Notes: generated by a model from the letters alone, not told the origin. Positions 16,845 through 27,403 are shown, counted from the stretch's first letter. The stretch is 64,000 nt of DNA from Ensifer adhaerens (GCF_028993555.1 NZ_CP118611.1:2379501-2443500); one strand, 5' to 3'. Program-made: numbers and translations.

Positions 16845-19166
16845 ATGCGGATCGTCTGTATCGGTGGCGGGCCAGCCGGGCTCTATTTCGCGCTGCTGAT
16901 GAAGCGCCAGCACCCGGAACATCACGTAACCGTGGTCGAGCGGAACCGCGCCTTCGACACCTTCGGCTGGGGCGTCGTGTTCTCGGATCAGACCATGCAG
17001 TCGATGCGGCAATGGGACCCGGAAACCGCCGAGGCGATCGAGATCTCGTTCAATCACTGGGACGATATCGAACTGGTCTTCAAGGGTCGCAAGATCAGGA
17101 CGACCGGCCACGGCTTCGTCGGCATCGGCCGCAAGAAGATGCTCAACATCCTCCAGGAGCGCTGCATCGAACTCGGCGTCGAACTGGTGTTCGAGCAGGA
17201 TGTCGACAGCGACGAGCAATTCGCCGATGCGGATCTGATCATCGCCTCCGATGGCGTCAACTCCAGGATCCGCAACAAGTACGCCGACGTCTTCCGGCCC
17301 GACATGGTCATCAGGCCGAACCGCTATGTCTGGCTCGGTACGAACAAACAATTCGACGCCTTCACCTTCGACTTCCAGCGCACCGAGCACGGCTGGTTCC
17401 AGGCTCACATCTACCGCTTCGACGAAAACACCTCGACCTTCATCGTCGAGACCACCGATGACGTCTTCCGGGCTCACGGCCTCGACCAGATGGACCAGGA
17501 GCAGTCGATCGCCTTCTGCGAGAAGCTTTTCGCCGGGACGCTCGACGGCCACAGACTGATGACCAACGCACGGCACCTGCGTGGCTCCGCCTGGCTGAAT
17601 TTCGGCCGGCTGATCTGCGAGAAGTGGAGCCACTTCAACGGCCGCAGCCACGTCGTATTGATGGGCGACAGTGCCCATACAGCCCATTTCGCGATCGGCT
17701 CGGGCACCAAGCTCGCGATCGACGATGCCATCGAGCTTACCCGCCAGTTCGATATTCTCGGCCACGACAGGGCAAACATCCCCGCCGTACTCGCGGCCTA
17801 TGAAGAGGTGCGTCGCGTCGACGTTGCTCGCATCCAGAACGCGGCGCGCAACGCCATGGAATGGTTCGAAGTGGTCGGCACGCGCTATGCCGATACGTTG
17901 GAGCCCGAGCAGTTCATGTATTCGATGCTGACCCGCTCGCAGCGCATCAGTCATGAGAACCTCCGCCTGCGCGACAAGGACTGGCTCGAAGGCTTCGAGC
18001 GCTGGTTCGCCGAGCGCGCCGGTGTGGCGCCTGCGGCGAACGGTGCGGTCCCGCCGCCGATGTTCACGCCGTTCAAGCTGCGCGGCCTGACGCTGAAGAA
18101 CCGCATCGTGGTTTCGCCGATGGCGATGTATTCGGCGACCGATGGCGTGCCGAATGATTTCCACCTTGTGCATCTCGGCGCGCGCGCCATGGGCGGGGCC
18201 GCTCTCGTCTTCCCGGAGATGACGTGCGTATCGGCCGACGCCCGCATCACGCCCGGCTGCCTCGGGCTCTGGAACGACGAGCAGACACAGGCTTTCAAGC
18301 GTATTGTCGACTTCGTGCACCAGCAGACACCCGCCAAGATCGGCATCCAGCTCGGCCACGCCGGCCGCAAGGGCGCGACCAAGCTCGCCTGGGAAGGAAT
18401 CGACCAGCCCTTGAGCGAAGGCGGCTGGCCGCTGATTTCGGCGTCCGCCCTGCCCTATCTCAAGCATTCGGACACGCCGCGCGAAATGACCCGTGCCGAC
18501 ATGGACCGCGTCCTTGCCGACTTCGTTCAGGCCACCGAACGCGCTCGTGATCTCGGCTTCGACATTCTGGAACTGCACGTCGCGCACGGCTACCTGCTGT
18601 CGAGCTTCCTGTCGCCGCTCACCAATCTTCGCACGGACGAATATGGCGGCGACCATGCCGATCGCGCCCGCTTCCCGCTCGAGGTGTTCCATGCAGTCCG
18701 CAAGGTCTGGCCCGAGGACAGGCCGATGTCGGTGCGACTTTCGACCCATGACTGGCACGAGGGCGGCAACACGCCAGAGGACGCTGCGATCTTCGCACGG
18801 CTGTTCAAGGAAGCCGGCGCCGACATGATCGACTGCTCCTCCGGCCAGGTGGTGAAGGAGGAAAGGCCCGTCTACGGCCGGCTGTTCCAGACGCCGTTTT
18901 CCGACAAGATCCGCAACGAGATCCAGGTGCCGACCATCGCAGTCGGGGCGATCTCCGAAGCCGATCACGCCAACTCCATCATCGCCGCCGGTCGTGCCGA
19001 CCTTTGCGCGATTGCCCGCCCGCATCTGGCCGACCCCTCCTTCGTCATGCATGAGGCGGCAAAGATCGGCTATGACGAACAGCCCTGGCCGAAGCAGTAC
19101 CACTCCGCCCGCGCGCAATATGTGAACAATCTGGCGCGCGCCGCAACGACGGCAGGCAAGCCATGA
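16845..19166 (+). CDS. 2-aminobenzoyl-CoA monooxygenase/reductase (ACMR-type fusion flavoprotein)
   Basis: A 773-residue fusion of two flavoproteins. Residues 1 to about 395 form an FAD monooxygenase of the salicylate/p-hydroxybenzoate hydroxylase type: GGGPAG at 7-12 and GDSAH at 275-279. Residues from about 404 form an Old Yellow Enzyme domain ([51 protein letters not shown]). This architecture and length match the Azoarcus evansii enzyme that hydroxylates and then reduces 2-aminobenzoyl-CoA to a non-aromatic 2-amino-5-oxocyclohexene carboxyl-CoA; salicylyl-CoA 5-hydroxylase shares the first half's family. ATG at 16845 has GGGAGGAG upstream. It heads the operon of beta-oxidation genes, overlapping the next start by four bases. 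Confidence 0.9.
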   Translation: MRIVCIGGGPAGLYFALLMKRQHPEHHVTVVERNRAFDTFGWGVVFSDQTMQSMRQWDPETAEAIEISFNHWDDIELVFKGRKIRTTGHGFVGIGRKKMLNILQERCIELGVELVFEQDVDSDEQFADADLIIASDGVNSRIRNKYADVFRPDMVIRPNRYVWLGTNKQFDAFTFDFQRTEHGWFQAHIYRFDENTSTFIVETTDDVFRAHGLDQMDQEQSIAFCEKLFAGTLDGHRLMTNARHLRGSAWLNFGRLICEKWSHFNGRSHVVLMGDSAHTAHFAIGSGTKLAIDDAIELTRQFDILGHDRANIPAVLAAYEEVRRVDVARIQNAARNAMEWFEVVGTRYADTLEPEQFMYSMLTRSQRISHENLRLRDKDWLEGFERWFAERAGVAPAANGAVPPPMFTPFKLRGLTLKNRIVVSPMAMYSATDGVPNDFHLVHLGARAMGGAALVFPEMTCVSADARITPGCLGLWNDEQTQAFKRIVDFVHQQTPAKIGIQLGHAGRKGATKLAWEGIDQPLSEGGWPLISASALPYLKHSDTPREMTRADMDRVLADFVQATERARDLGFDILELHVAHGYLLSSFLSPLTNLRTDEYGGDHADRARFPLEVFHAVRKVWPEDRPMSVRLSTHDWHEGGNTPEDAAIFARLFKEAGADMIDCSSGQVVKEERPVYGRLFQTPFSDKIRNEIQVPTIAVGAISEADHANSIIAAGRADLCAIARPHLADPSFVMHEAAKIGYDEQPWPKQYHSARAQYVNNLARAATTAGKP

Positions 19167-19939
19167 GCAGAAGACACGCCCTCGTCACAGGTGCCGGCAG
19201 CGGCATCGGCAAGGCGATCGCGCTGGCGCTTGCCGCCGACGGCCATGTCGTCAGCCTCGCCGGGCGCCGCGCAGCACCGCTCGAAGCCGTGCGAGGGGAA
19301 ATCGTCGCGTCTGGGGGCGAGGCACACGTTTGCGCCGGGTTTGACGTGACCGATCCGGAAGCGGTCGATCAAGGCATCGCGGCTGCGATTGCGAAGAGCG
19401 GAGACATCGCCGTTCTCGTCAACTGTGCCGGCGAAGCGCCGTCGGCGCCGTTCGAGAAGACCGACTTCGCGCTTTGGCAGCGTGTGCTCTCCATCAATCT
19501 GACGGGCGTCTATCTTGTCACGCAAGCAGCCCTTGCCTCGGTGCGCCGCGCCGGTAACGGCCGAATCGTCAATGTCGCAAGCACCGCGGGCCTTACCGGC
19601 TACGCCTACGTTTCCGCCTATTGCGCATCGAAGCACGGGGTCGTCGGCCTGACGCGGGCGCTGGCGCTCGAGTTGGCGCGAACCGACGTGACCGTCAATG
19701 CCGTCTGCCCGGGCTTCACCGACACACCGCTGATCGATGGCGCGCTTGATACGATCAGCGAAAAGACCGGCCGCTCGCGCGAGGAAGCGCGCGCCAGCCT
19801 CGCGCGCTCCAATCCGCAAGGGCGCCTGGTGACACCAGAAGAGGTCGCTCACACCGTCTCCTGGCTGGTGTCGGAACGAGCGACCGCAATCACCGGACAA
19901 GCGGTCGCCGTTGCCGGCGGCGAAGTTCTCGGAGGATAG
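19163..19939 (+). CDS. short-chain dehydrogenase, probable 3-hydroxyacyl-CoA dehydrogenase of the anthranilate route
   Basis: Classical SDR of 258 residues with TGAGSGIG (residues 9-16) for NAD(P) binding, NCAGE in the core strand, and catalytic Tyr153/Lys157 in YCASK. The ATG overlaps the stop of the monooxygenase/reductase gene (ATGA). Placed directly after the dearomatising enzyme, it may oxidise or reduce a ring hydroxy/oxo group of the alicyclic CoA ester, but SDR specificity cannot be read from sequence. Confidence 0.85.
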   Translation: MSRRHALVTGAGSGIGKAIALALAADGHVVSLAGRRAAPLEAVRGEIVASGGEAHVCAGFDVTDPEAVDQGIAAAIAKSGDIAVLVNCAGEAPSAPFEKTDFALWQRVLSINLTGVYLVTQAALASVRRAGNGRIVNVASTAGLTGYAYVSAYCASKHGVVGLTRALALELARTDVTVNAVCPGFTDTPLIDGALDTISEKTGRSREEARASLARSNPQGRLVTPEEVAHTVSWLVSERATAITGQAVAVAGGEVLGG

Positions 19940-19941
19940 AG

Positions 19942-20784
19942 ATGACAAACCCGATGCAGGCCAAGAAGCGCGCCTTTAGGGATCATAGGGCCAAGCACTT
20001 CCTGTTTGAAACGGACGCCGACGGCCGGGTCGCGACGATAACGCTCAATCGTCCGGAAAAGAAGAACCCGCTGACCTTCGAAAGCTACGAGGAGCTTTGC
20101 GATCTCTTCCGGTCGCTTGCCCGCGCCAGCGACGTGCGCGCCGTGGTACTGACCGGCGCCGGCGACAACTTCTCCTCCGGCGGAGATGTCTTCGAGATCA
20201 TCGAGCCACTGACGCACATGTCGATGCCCGATCTGCTCGATTTCACCCGCATGACCGGCGAACTGGTTCGCCAGATCCGCGCCTGCCCGCAGCCCGTCGT
20301 CGCCGCCGTCGACGGCATCTGCGCCGGTGCCGGCGCCATCCTGACAATGGCCTCGGATTTCCGTCTGGCAACGCCGGAAGCAAAGACGGCGTTTCTTTTC
20401 ACCCGCGTCGGGCTCGCCGGTGCCGACATGGGCGCCTGCGGCATTCTTCCTCGCATCATCGGCCAGGGCCGCGCAGCCGAGCTGCTTTTTACCGGCCGGG
20501 TGATGACCGCAACCGAAGGCCATGCCTGGGGCTTCTACAATGCTCTGCACGAGCGTCCGTCGCTGCTGGCCGAGGCGCAGAAGTTCGCACGGACCATCGC
20601 CGACGGTCCCTGGTTCGCCCATGCGATGACCAAGAAGATGCTCGACCAGGAATGGGCGATGGGCATCGACCAGCTGATTGAAGCGGAAGCCCAGGCCCAG
20701 GCGATCTGCATGGCGACCGGCGATTTCCGCCGTGCCTTCGAGGCCTTCGCCGCAAAGGCAAAGCCGGAATTCAAGGGGAACTGA
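19942..20784 (+). CDS. crotonase-superfamily protein lacking both canonical hydratase glutamates
   Basis: A 280-residue enoyl-CoA hydratase/isomerase-fold protein with the usual [13 protein letters not shown] start, an oxyanion-forming FSSGGD segment, and the [11 protein letters not shown] helix. The two glutamates of classical enoyl-CoA hydratases (GGGCE and PE) are replaced: Ile133 at the first position and Arg155 in [13 protein letters not shown] at the second. So simple hydration by the standard mechanism is unlikely; ring hydrolysis, isomerisation or another crotonase chemistry fits better. It starts 3 bases after the SDR stop with AGGATAGAG upstream. A second, canonical hydratase domain is encoded at 24012-25994. 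Confidence 0.85.
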   Translation: MTNPMQAKKRAFRDHRAKHFLFETDADGRVATITLNRPEKKNPLTFESYEELCDLFRSLARASDVRAVVLTGAGDNFSSGGDVFEIIEPLTHMSMPDLLDFTRMTGELVRQIRACPQPVVAAVDGICAGAGAILTMASDFRLATPEAKTAFLFTRVGLAGADMGACGILPRIIGQGRAAELLFTGRVMTATEGHAWGFYNALHERPSLLAEAQKFARTIADGPWFAHAMTKKMLDQEWAMGIDQLIEAEAQAQAICMATGDFRRAFEAFAAKAKPEFKGN

Positions 20785-20786
20785 GC

Positions 20787-21983
20787 ATGGGTTCCCACGA
20801 GACGGCCCTGCGGCAGCCGACCCGCGACCATCTTGATTGGCCGTTCTTCGACGACAGCCACCGTTACCTTGCCGCTGAGCTGGATGGCTTCGTAGCCCGT
20901 GGCGGGCTCGGCGAAATCGATCACTCTGAAGTCGATGCCGCCTGCAAACATCTGGTAGCAGCGCTCGGCGCTGCAGGCACGCTTCGCCATTGCGTGCCGA
21001 AGGCATTCGGCGGTGCCAGCGACGAGATCGACAGCCGATCGCTGTGCCTCATCCGCGAGACGCTTGCCTATGCGGACGGCCTTGCCGACTTCGCCTTCGC
21101 CATGCAGGGGCTCGGCACCGGCGCGATCAGCCTTTCCGGGTCCGAGGCGCTGAAGCAGGCAGTTCTGCCAAAGGTCGCCGGCGGAGAGTGGATCTCCGCC
21201 TTTGCGCTTTCCGAACCCGATGCGGGATCGGATGTTGCGGCGATGGCCTGTGCGGCGCGCCGCGATGGCGACCATTTCGTGCTCGACGGCGAAAAGACCT
21301 GGATTTCGAACGGCGGCATCGCCGACGTCTACACGGTATTCGCCCGCACCGGCGAGGCGCCGGGTACCCGCGGCATTTCCGCCTTCGTGGTTTTCGCCGA
21401 CACACCAGGCTTCACGATCGCCGAACGCATCGAGACGATAGCCCCCCATCCGCTCGCCCGGCTTCGCTTCGACAATTGCCGCATCCCGGAGTCGCAGCTT
21501 CTTGGGTCCCCCGGCGAAGGTTTCAAGATCGCCATGCGCACGCTCGACATCTTCCGACCGTCCGTCGCTGCCGCCGCGATCGGCTTTGCCCGTCGCGCCC
21601 TCGACGAAGCGGTGTCCCATGCGAGGAACCGCAAGATGTTCGGCGCGACGCTTGCCGACCTGCCGACGGCACAAAGCACGCTCGGCGAGATGGCAACGGC
21701 GATCGACGCTGCCGCGCTGCTGACCTGCCGTACCGCATGGCAGCGCGACGTGCAGAAGCGGCCGACCACGCGGGAAGCAGCCATGGCGAAGATGACGGCG
21801 ACGGAGAACGCGCAATGGGTCATCGACCAGGCGCTGCAGCTCTTCGGCGGCCGCGGCGTGCGCGTCGGCGAAATCACCGAGCGGCTCTATCGCGAGATCC
21901 GGGCACTGCGGATCTACGAGGGCGCGACTGAAGTTCAAAAGCTCATCATCGGCCGCGAGCTGATGAAGGGCACGGGACGATAA
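20787..21983 (+). CDS. acyl-CoA dehydrogenase
   Basis: FAD acyl-CoA dehydrogenase of 398 residues. The flavin-contacting segment [15 protein letters not shown], the [16 protein letters not shown] strand and a catalytic Glu378 in [18 protein letters not shown] are clear. It starts 3 bases after the crotonase stop (GGGGAACTGAGC before the ATG). It would introduce an alpha,beta double bond in a ring or ring-opened CoA intermediate, passing electrons to ETF. Its partner gene immediately downstream is a different acyl-CoA dehydrogenase, so the pathway probably has two separate desaturations. Confidence 0.88.
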   Translation: MGSHETALRQPTRDHLDWPFFDDSHRYLAAELDGFVARGGLGEIDHSEVDAACKHLVAALGAAGTLRHCVPKAFGGASDEIDSRSLCLIRETLAYADGLADFAFAMQGLGTGAISLSGSEALKQAVLPKVAGGEWISAFALSEPDAGSDVAAMACAARRDGDHFVLDGEKTWISNGGIADVYTVFARTGEAPGTRGISAFVVFADTPGFTIAERIETIAPHPLARLRFDNCRIPESQLLGSPGEGFKIAMRTLDIFRPSVAAAAIGFARRALDEAVSHARNRKMFGATLADLPTAQSTLGEMATAIDAAALLTCRTAWQRDVQKRPTTREAAMAKMTATENAQWVIDQALQLFGGRGVRVGEITERLYREIRALRIYEGATEVQKLIIGRELMKGTGR

Positions 21984-21999
21984 CGAGGGGATGTCGAAC

Positions 22000-23187
22000 A
22001 TGCATGGTTCGAAGGCGTCATTCGACTGGCAGGATCCGTTCAATCTGGATGCGCAGTTGACCGAAGAAGAACGCATGGTGCGGCACACCGCCCAAAGCTA
22101 TGCCGAAGACCGGCTTGCGCCTCGCGTCCAGGAGGCCTTCCGGCACGAAAAGACCGATCCGTCGATTTTCGCCGAGATGGGCGAGCTCGGCCTGCTCGGT
22201 CCCATGGTCTCCGAGGAATACGGCGGCGCCGGCCTCAACTACGTCTCCTACGGCCTGATTGCCCGTGAGATCGAACGCATCGACAGCGGCTACCGCTCGA
22301 TGATGAGCGTACAGTCGTCACTGGTGATCGTGCCGATCTACACCTTCGGCAGCGAGGACCAGAAGCGCAAATACCTGCCGGGCCTGATTGCCGGCACGAA
22401 GATCGGCTGCTTCGGCCTTACCGAGCCCGATCATGGTTCCGATCCGGGCTCGATGATCACCAAGGCCAGCAAGCTCGACGGCGGCTACCAGCTCTCAGGA
22501 TCGAAGACCTGGATCTCCAACGCGCCGATCGCCGACGTCTTCATCGTCTGGGCGAAGACGCCTGACGGTCTGATCCGCGGCTTCATCCTCGAGAAGGGCT
22601 GGAAGGGGCTCAGCGCCCCGGCCATCCACGGCAAGGTGGGGCTCCGGGCATCGATCACCGGCCAGATCGTCATGGACGAGGTTTTCGTTCCTGCTGAAAA
22701 CATGCTGCCTGAGGTCGCCGGGCTAAAGGGGCCGTTCACCTGCCTCAACTCCGCGCGCTTCGGCATCGCCTGGGGCGCCCTTGGTGCGGCGGAATCCTGC
22801 TATGAGACGGCACGGCAATACGTCATCGACCGCAAGCAGTTCGGCCGGCCGCTTGCCGCCAACCAGCTGATCCAGAAGAAGCTCGCGGACATGGCGACCG
22901 AGATTGCCCTTGGCCTGCAGGGCTGCCTGCGCCTCGGACGCATGAAGGACGAGGGCAACCCGCCGGTCGAACTGACATCGATCCTCAAGCGCAATTCCTG
23001 CGGCAAGGCGCTGGAGATCGCCCGAACCGCGCGCGACATGCTCGGCGGCAACGGCATTTCGGACGAGTTTCCGGTGGCCCGTCACCTCGTCAACCTCGAA
23101 GTGGTCAACACCTATGAGGGCACGCATGACATCCACGCACTGATCCTCGGTCGCGCCATCACCGGCATCGCCGCTTTCGCAAACTGA
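22000..23187 (+). CDS. gcdH: glutaryl-CoA dehydrogenase-like acyl-CoA dehydrogenase
   Basis: A 395-residue protein closely resembling glutaryl-CoA dehydrogenase: [18 protein letters not shown] near the N-terminus, [17 protein letters not shown], and the catalytic [18 protein letters not shown] with Glu373. These enzymes oxidise and decarboxylate glutaryl-CoA to crotonyl-CoA. I favour the ATG at 22000, which has GAGGGG at correct spacing; an ATG at 21991 is too close to it. Its presence inside the operon suggests a dicarboxylyl-CoA intermediate in the lower pathway, though lysine or benzoate catabolism could also use it. Confidence 0.88.
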   Translation: MHGSKASFDWQDPFNLDAQLTEEERMVRHTAQSYAEDRLAPRVQEAFRHEKTDPSIFAEMGELGLLGPMVSEEYGGAGLNYVSYGLIAREIERIDSGYRSMMSVQSSLVIVPIYTFGSEDQKRKYLPGLIAGTKIGCFGLTEPDHGSDPGSMITKASKLDGGYQLSGSKTWISNAPIADVFIVWAKTPDGLIRGFILEKGWKGLSAPAIHGKVGLRASITGQIVMDEVFVPAENMLPEVAGLKGPFTCLNSARFGIAWGALGAAESCYETARQYVIDRKQFGRPLAANQLIQKKLADMATEIALGLQGCLRLGRMKDEGNPPVELTSILKRNSCGKALEIARTARDMLGGNGISDEFPVARHLVNLEVVNTYEGTHDIHALILGRAITGIAAFAN

Positions 23188-23198
23188 GGGCGGAATCC

Positions 23199-23627
23199 AT
23201 GTTCAGGGCCAAGAGACCGCTGCGCTTCGGAGACTGCGACCCCTCGGGGATCGCCTACTTCCCGTCCTACCTCAACATTCTCGTTGGGGTGACGGAGGAC
23301 TTCTTCGCGTCACTCGGCTTTCCCTGGAAGACGATGAACGACGAGCGGCGGATCGGCGTACCGACGGTCCGGCTCGATCTCACCTTCTCGCGTCCGGGCT
23401 TCCAGGGCGACGATCTTGAATTCGCGCTTACGGTCCGCAGCGTCGGTCGGTCATCGCTCGACATGGAACACACGGTCTTGGCAAGGGACACGGTGCTCTG
23501 GACCGCGAAGCAACGGGTCGTCGCCACCTCGCTCGACAATCACGCCTCATTGCCGTGGCCGGACGACATCCGCGCCGCTCTGACACAACATCTGGAGACG
23601 ACCGATGCACACCATCCTGCAACCTGA
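23199..23627 (+). CDS. hotdog-fold acyl-CoA thioesterase (4-hydroxybenzoyl-CoA thioesterase family)
   Basis: A 142-residue single-hotdog protein. The motif RFGDCDPSGIAYFPSYLNI near the N-terminus contains the catalytic Asp and helix typical of Pseudomonas-type 4-hydroxybenzoyl-CoA thioesterases. It would hydrolyse aromatic or acyl-CoA esters, perhaps releasing CoA from stalled 2-aminobenzoyl-CoA or a pathway by-product. GAGGGCGGAA precedes the ATG; its end overlaps the RidA-like gene by 23 bases, so the two are translationally coupled. Confidence 0.87.
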   Translation: MFRAKRPLRFGDCDPSGIAYFPSYLNILVGVTEDFFASLGFPWKTMNDERRIGVPTVRLDLTFSRPGFQGDDLEFALTVRSVGRSSLDMEHTVLARDTVLWTAKQRVVATSLDNHASLPWPDDIRAALTQHLETTDAHHPAT

Positions 23628-24000
23628 AGGCTGGGCAAAGCCCATCGGCTACGCCAACGGCGTGGCTGCAACGGGCCGTACCGTTTTCGTTGGCGGTCAG
23701 ATCGGTTGGAACGCGCAATCCGAGTTCGAAACGGACGATTTCGTCGAGCAGGTGCGTCAGACGCTGAAGAACGTCGTCGCGGTGCTTGCAGCCGGCGGCG
23801 CGGAGCCACAGCACATCACCACGATGACCTGGTACTTCACCGACAAGCAGGAATATGTCGGCAACCTGCGCGGCATCGGCCAGGCCTATCGCGACATCAT
23901 CGGCCGGCATTTCCCGGCCATGGCGGCAATGCAGGTGGTGGCACTGGTCGAAGACCGCGCCAAGATCGAGATCCAGGCCACCGCCGTCATTCCCGATTGA
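23605..24000 (+). CDS. RidA/YjgF-family protein lacking the catalytic arginine
   Basis: A 131-residue trimeric-type Rid protein (VGGQIGWNAQSEFETDD; TMTWYFTDKQEYV; AKIEIQATAVIPD). Canonical RidA hydrolyses enamines/imines using an Arg in FPARS; here the same position reads FPAMAA, with Met106. It therefore belongs with Rid subfamilies lacking that residue. The location matters: the monooxygenase/reductase product is an enamine, and a putative translation-inhibitor (Rid-type) gene is also in the Azoarcus cluster. It might assist imine hydrolysis by another mechanism, or bind an intermediate. Confidence 0.88.
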   Translation: MHTILQPEGWAKPIGYANGVAATGRTVFVGGQIGWNAQSEFETDDFVEQVRQTLKNVVAVLAAGGAEPQHITTMTWYFTDKQEYVGNLRGIGQAYRDIIGRHFPAMAAMQVVALVEDRAKIEIQATAVIPD

Positions 24001-24011
24001 GGCCTCCCGAC

Positions 24012-25994
24012 ATGACCGAGATCCGTTTTTCGGAGAGCGTTTCCGCCCGTCTCGAAGACGACGTTCTGGTCGTCACCATCGATAACCCGCCCGTAAACGC
24101 GCTCTCCGCGCATGTCCGGTCCGGCCTGATGGCGGCGCTCGACCATGCTGCAGAGCTCTCGGCGATCGCAGGCGCCGTGATCACCGGCGCCGGCAACACA
24201 TTCATCGGTGGAGCGGATATCAAGGAGTTCGGCAAGCCGCCGGTCCAACCGACACTTCCTGACGTGATCGAGCGCATCGAGGCGTTCGGCAAGCCGGTCG
24301 TCGCCGCCGTCAACGGCGCGGCGCTTGGCGGCGGCTGCGAAGTGGCGCTCGCCTGCCACGGCCGTATCGCAAGCGAAAAGGCGTCGTTTGGTCTTCCCGA
24401 AGTCAAGCTCGGCCTCGTTCCGGGTGCCGGCGGGACGCAACGTTTGCCGCGGCTCATCGGCACGGTCGCGGCGGTCGATCTCATCGGCACGGGGCGCCCC
24501 GTCAAGGCGGCCGAAGCAGTGACGCTTGGCCTTGCCGACAGCGTTGCCACCGATCCCGTGTTTGTAGCGCTCGCTTTCGTACAGGAGCAGGCCGGCAGAC
24601 CGCTCCGCCGCACAGGCATGATCGCCGTGCCGCCGGCGGACGCCTCCGCCATCAGCGCTGCAGAAGCGAAGGTTCTGGCGAAAGCCCGCGGCCAAGCGGC
24701 GCCCGGCGAGGCGGTGCGCCTCGTCAAGGCAGCCGGCGAATTCGGCCTGAAGCAAGGACTGAGCGAGGAGCGCGCGACCTTCCTGCGTTTGCGTGATTCG
24801 ACGGAGTCCGTTGCCCTCCGGCACGTGTTCTTTGCCGAGCGCGCCGCCGGCAAGGTCGAGGGGACCGAGAAGGTATCGCTGCGCAGGATCGAGACGGTCG
24901 GAGTGGTCGGCACCGGGCTGATGGGATCCGGCATCGCGGTCTCCGCCTTGATCTCCGGCTACCGCGTGGTCGCACTGGAGCAGACGGAAGAAGGCGCCGC
25001 CAGCGGGCGGGCACGTATTGCCGAAACCCTCGACAAGACCGTGCGCTCCGGGCGGCTGACTGCGGCTGGCCGCGACGACTGCCTCACGCGGCTGCAGACG
25101 ACCGCCGAAGCCGGAGATCTCGCGAATGCCGACCTGGTGATCGAAGCTGTCTTCGACGACTTGGCAATCAAGACCGACCTGTTTCGAAGGCTCGACGGCA
25201 TCGTCGCGCCCGGCGCCATTCTTGCCACCAATACCAGCTACCTCGATCCCGACGTGATTGCCGCGGCGACGGCCGTTCCGTCGCGGGTGGTCGGTCTGCA
25301 CTTCTTCTCTCCCGCCAATGTCATGCGGCTTGTCGAAGTGGTCGACTGTGCCGAGACGGCACCCGAGGTGCTGGCGAGCGCGCTTGCCTTTGTGAAACGT
25401 CTCGGCAAGTTGCCAGTTGCCTGCGGCGTCACCGAAGGTTTCATCGGCAACCGCGTTTTCTCCGCCTACCGCCGCGAGGCGGAGTTCATGCTGGAGGATG
25501 GCGCACTGCCTGAGCAGATCGACGCTGCGCTCGAGGCCTATGGTTTTCCGATGGGCATCTTCGCTGTCAATGACATGACCGGGCTCGAGATCGCCTGGGC
25601 GCGGCGCAAGCGCCAGGCCACGACACGGGATCCTGCCGCACGCTACGTCGAGATCGCCGACCGGCTCTGCGAGGCGGGGCGTCTCGGTCGCAAGAGTGGT
25701 CGGGGTTGGTATGCCTATCCCGATGGCGAGCGGGCCGTCGATCCCGAGGTCACAGCGGTCATCGAAGCCGCACGAGCAGTGAAGCGCATCACGCCACGCG
25801 CATTCACCGCGGAGGAGATCCTGAGCCGGCTTCTGAAGGCCATGGCCGACGAGGGAACGGCGCTGCTCGCCGAAGGCATTGCCGCCCGTCCCGGCGATAT
25901 CGATCTGGTGCTGATCAACGGTTACGGCTTTCCCGCTCACAAGGGCGGGCCGATGTTCGCCGCAGCGCAAGGCAAGGACGAAGCCCATGGGTGA
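24012..25994 (+). CDS. bifunctional enoyl-CoA hydratase/3-hydroxyacyl-CoA dehydrogenase
   Basis: A 660-residue FadJ/FadB-like fusion. Residues 1 to about 190 are a hydratase domain with both catalytic glutamates: Glu110 in [12 protein letters not shown] and Glu130 in LPEVKLG. A 3-hydroxyacyl-CoA dehydrogenase Rossmann domain starts around residue 295 with GTGLMGSG at about 300, followed by [11 protein letters not shown] and [14 protein letters not shown], and two C-terminal helical domains ([20 protein letters not shown]). It should hydrate and then oxidise a linear enoyl-CoA. ATG at 24012 is 11 bases after the RidA-like stop. It overlaps the thiolase start by eight bases. Confidence 0.92.
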   Translation: MTEIRFSESVSARLEDDVLVVTIDNPPVNALSAHVRSGLMAALDHAAELSAIAGAVITGAGNTFIGGADIKEFGKPPVQPTLPDVIERIEAFGKPVVAAVNGAALGGGCEVALACHGRIASEKASFGLPEVKLGLVPGAGGTQRLPRLIGTVAAVDLIGTGRPVKAAEAVTLGLADSVATDPVFVALAFVQEQAGRPLRRTGMIAVPPADASAISAAEAKVLAKARGQAAPGEAVRLVKAAGEFGLKQGLSEERATFLRLRDSTESVALRHVFFAERAAGKVEGTEKVSLRRIETVGVVGTGLMGSGIAVSALISGYRVVALEQTEEGAASGRARIAETLDKTVRSGRLTAAGRDDCLTRLQTTAEAGDLANADLVIEAVFDDLAIKTDLFRRLDGIVAPGAILATNTSYLDPDVIAAATAVPSRVVGLHFFSPANVMRLVEVVDCAETAPEVLASALAFVKRLGKLPVACGVTEGFIGNRVFSAYRREAEFMLEDGALPEQIDAALEAYGFPMGIFAVNDMTGLEIAWARRKRQATTRDPAARYVEIADRLCEAGRLGRKSGRGWYAYPDGERAVDPEVTAVIEAARAVKRITPRAFTAEEILSRLLKAMADEGTALLAEGIAARPGDIDLVLINGYGFPAHKGGPMFAAAQGKDEAHG

Positions 25995-27189
25995 AGCCTA
26001 TATCGTCGGCGGCGTCCGCACGCCCATCGGTCGCTACGGCGGCGTGCTCTCGGGCGCCCGCCCGGACGATCTTGCGGCCCATGCGATCCGCGAGGCGCTG
26101 GCGCGCGTTTCGTCCGTTCCGGCCGAAGCAATCGACGAGGTTGTTCTTGGCTGCGCGAACCAGGCGGGCGAGGACAACCGCAATGTCGCGCGCATGGCGG
26201 CCCTGCTCGCCGGGCTGCCGGAGACGGTTGCCGGAACGACGGTCAACCGGCTCTGTGGGTCGGGACTGGACGCGGTCGGTTACGCCGCCCGCGCGATCCG
26301 TCTGGGCGAAGCGGAGATCGTCATCGCCGGTGGCGTCGAGAGCATGTCACGCGCGCCCTTCGTCATGCCCAAGGCCGAAAGCCCGTTCCAGCGCAGCACT
26401 GAAATCCATGACACGACGATCGGCTGGCGCTTCGTCAATCCTGTCATGAAAGCCCAATACGGCATCGATTCCATGCCGGAGACCGCAGAAAACGTCGCGG
26501 CCGAGTTCTCCATTTCGCGCGAAGACCAGGACGGTTTTGCGCTGCGCAGCCAGGCGCGCGCGGCGGCGGCACAGAAGAGCGGGCGTCTCGCCCGCGAAAT
26601 CGCGCCCTATCCGATCAAGGGACGCAAGGGCGAGACGACATGGGTCGAGCAAGATGAACACCCGCGCGAGACGACGATCGAAAAGCTTGCCGGTCTGTCG
26701 ACGCCATTCCGCGCCAACGGCACGGTGACGGCCGGTAATGCCTCCGGCGTCAACGACGGCGCAGCCGCGCTCGTCCTTGCTTCCGGCCAAGCGGTCGAAC
26801 GCTATGGCCTCCAACCGCTCGCCCGGGTCGAGGGGATGGCAACGGCAGGCGTTCCACCACGCATCATGGGCATCGGCCCGGTGTCTTCGACCCGCAGGCT
26901 GCTGGAGCGTCTGAACCTCGCCATCGGCGACATCGAGATCGTCGAACTGAACGAGGCTTTTGCGGCGCAAGCGCTCGCCTGCATGCGGCAGCTTGGGCTC
27001 GCCGACGATGCGCCCCACGTCAATCCCAACGGGGGCGCCATCGCGCTCGGGCATCCGCTTGGCATGTCCGGTGCGCGCCTGGCGCTGACGGCGGCCTTGG
27101 AGCTTGAGGCGCAAGGAGCGAAGCGTGCGCTCGCTGCCATGTGCATCGGCGTCGGACAGGGCATCTCGATGTTGCTGACGCGGCCTTGA
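25987..27189 (+). CDS. thiolase (acetyl-CoA acetyltransferase / beta-ketoadipyl-CoA thiolase-like)
   Basis: A 400-residue degradative thiolase. The acyl-accepting Cys90 lies in [12 protein letters not shown], the His motif is in [14 protein letters not shown], and the C-terminal reactive Cys in CIGVGQG is present. The start region [17 protein letters not shown] resembles PcaF/PaaJ-type beta-ketoadipyl-CoA thiolases. It ends the plus-strand operon 16845-27189 and would release acetyl-CoA or succinyl-CoA-type products from the ring-opened chain. I see no clear terminator in the 214 bases that follow before the aldehyde dehydrogenase. Confidence 0.9.
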   Translation: MGEAYIVGGVRTPIGRYGGVLSGARPDDLAAHAIREALARVSSVPAEAIDEVVLGCANQAGEDNRNVARMAALLAGLPETVAGTTVNRLCGSGLDAVGYAARAIRLGEAEIVIAGGVESMSRAPFVMPKAESPFQRSTEIHDTTIGWRFVNPVMKAQYGIDSMPETAENVAAEFSISREDQDGFALRSQARAAAAQKSGRLAREIAPYPIKGRKGETTWVEQDEHPRETTIEKLAGLSTPFRANGTVTAGNASGVNDGAAALVLASGQAVERYGLQPLARVEGMATAGVPPRIMGIGPVSSTRRLLERLNLAIGDIEIVELNEAFAAQALACMRQLGLADDAPHVNPNGGAIALGHPLGMSGARLALTAALELEAQGAKRALAAMCIGVGQGISMLLTRP

Positions 27190-27403
27190 TGCGGGTCCCG
27201 TAAATAGATCGATGTTCGCCGGCCGATCCGGTCGCCGGAGCGCTTGCTCGCGTGTGACCACGATGCGCAAGCGTATTCCTGACAAATCGCGTCTTGATAT
27301 TGTTGGCGGAAGCGCCCAACTGATCGACATCGCGCTCCCTCGCACTCCCCACGGGCGCGTCCTGCACTCGAAGCGATAGACGTCAATCTTCAAAGGCTCC
27401 CCC

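Noticed and set aside
16602..19118. 838-codon open frame on the minus strand opposite the monooxygenase/reductase gene
   Set aside because: It mirrors a clearly conserved plus-strand gene; its composition (Arg/Asp/Val-rich, no family motif) is typical of the complement of GC-rich coding sequence.
23886..25988. 700-codon minus-strand open frame opposite the hydratase/dehydrogenase fusion
   Set aside because: No recognisable domain or ribosome binding site; the plus-strand protein carries all expected catalytic motifs.
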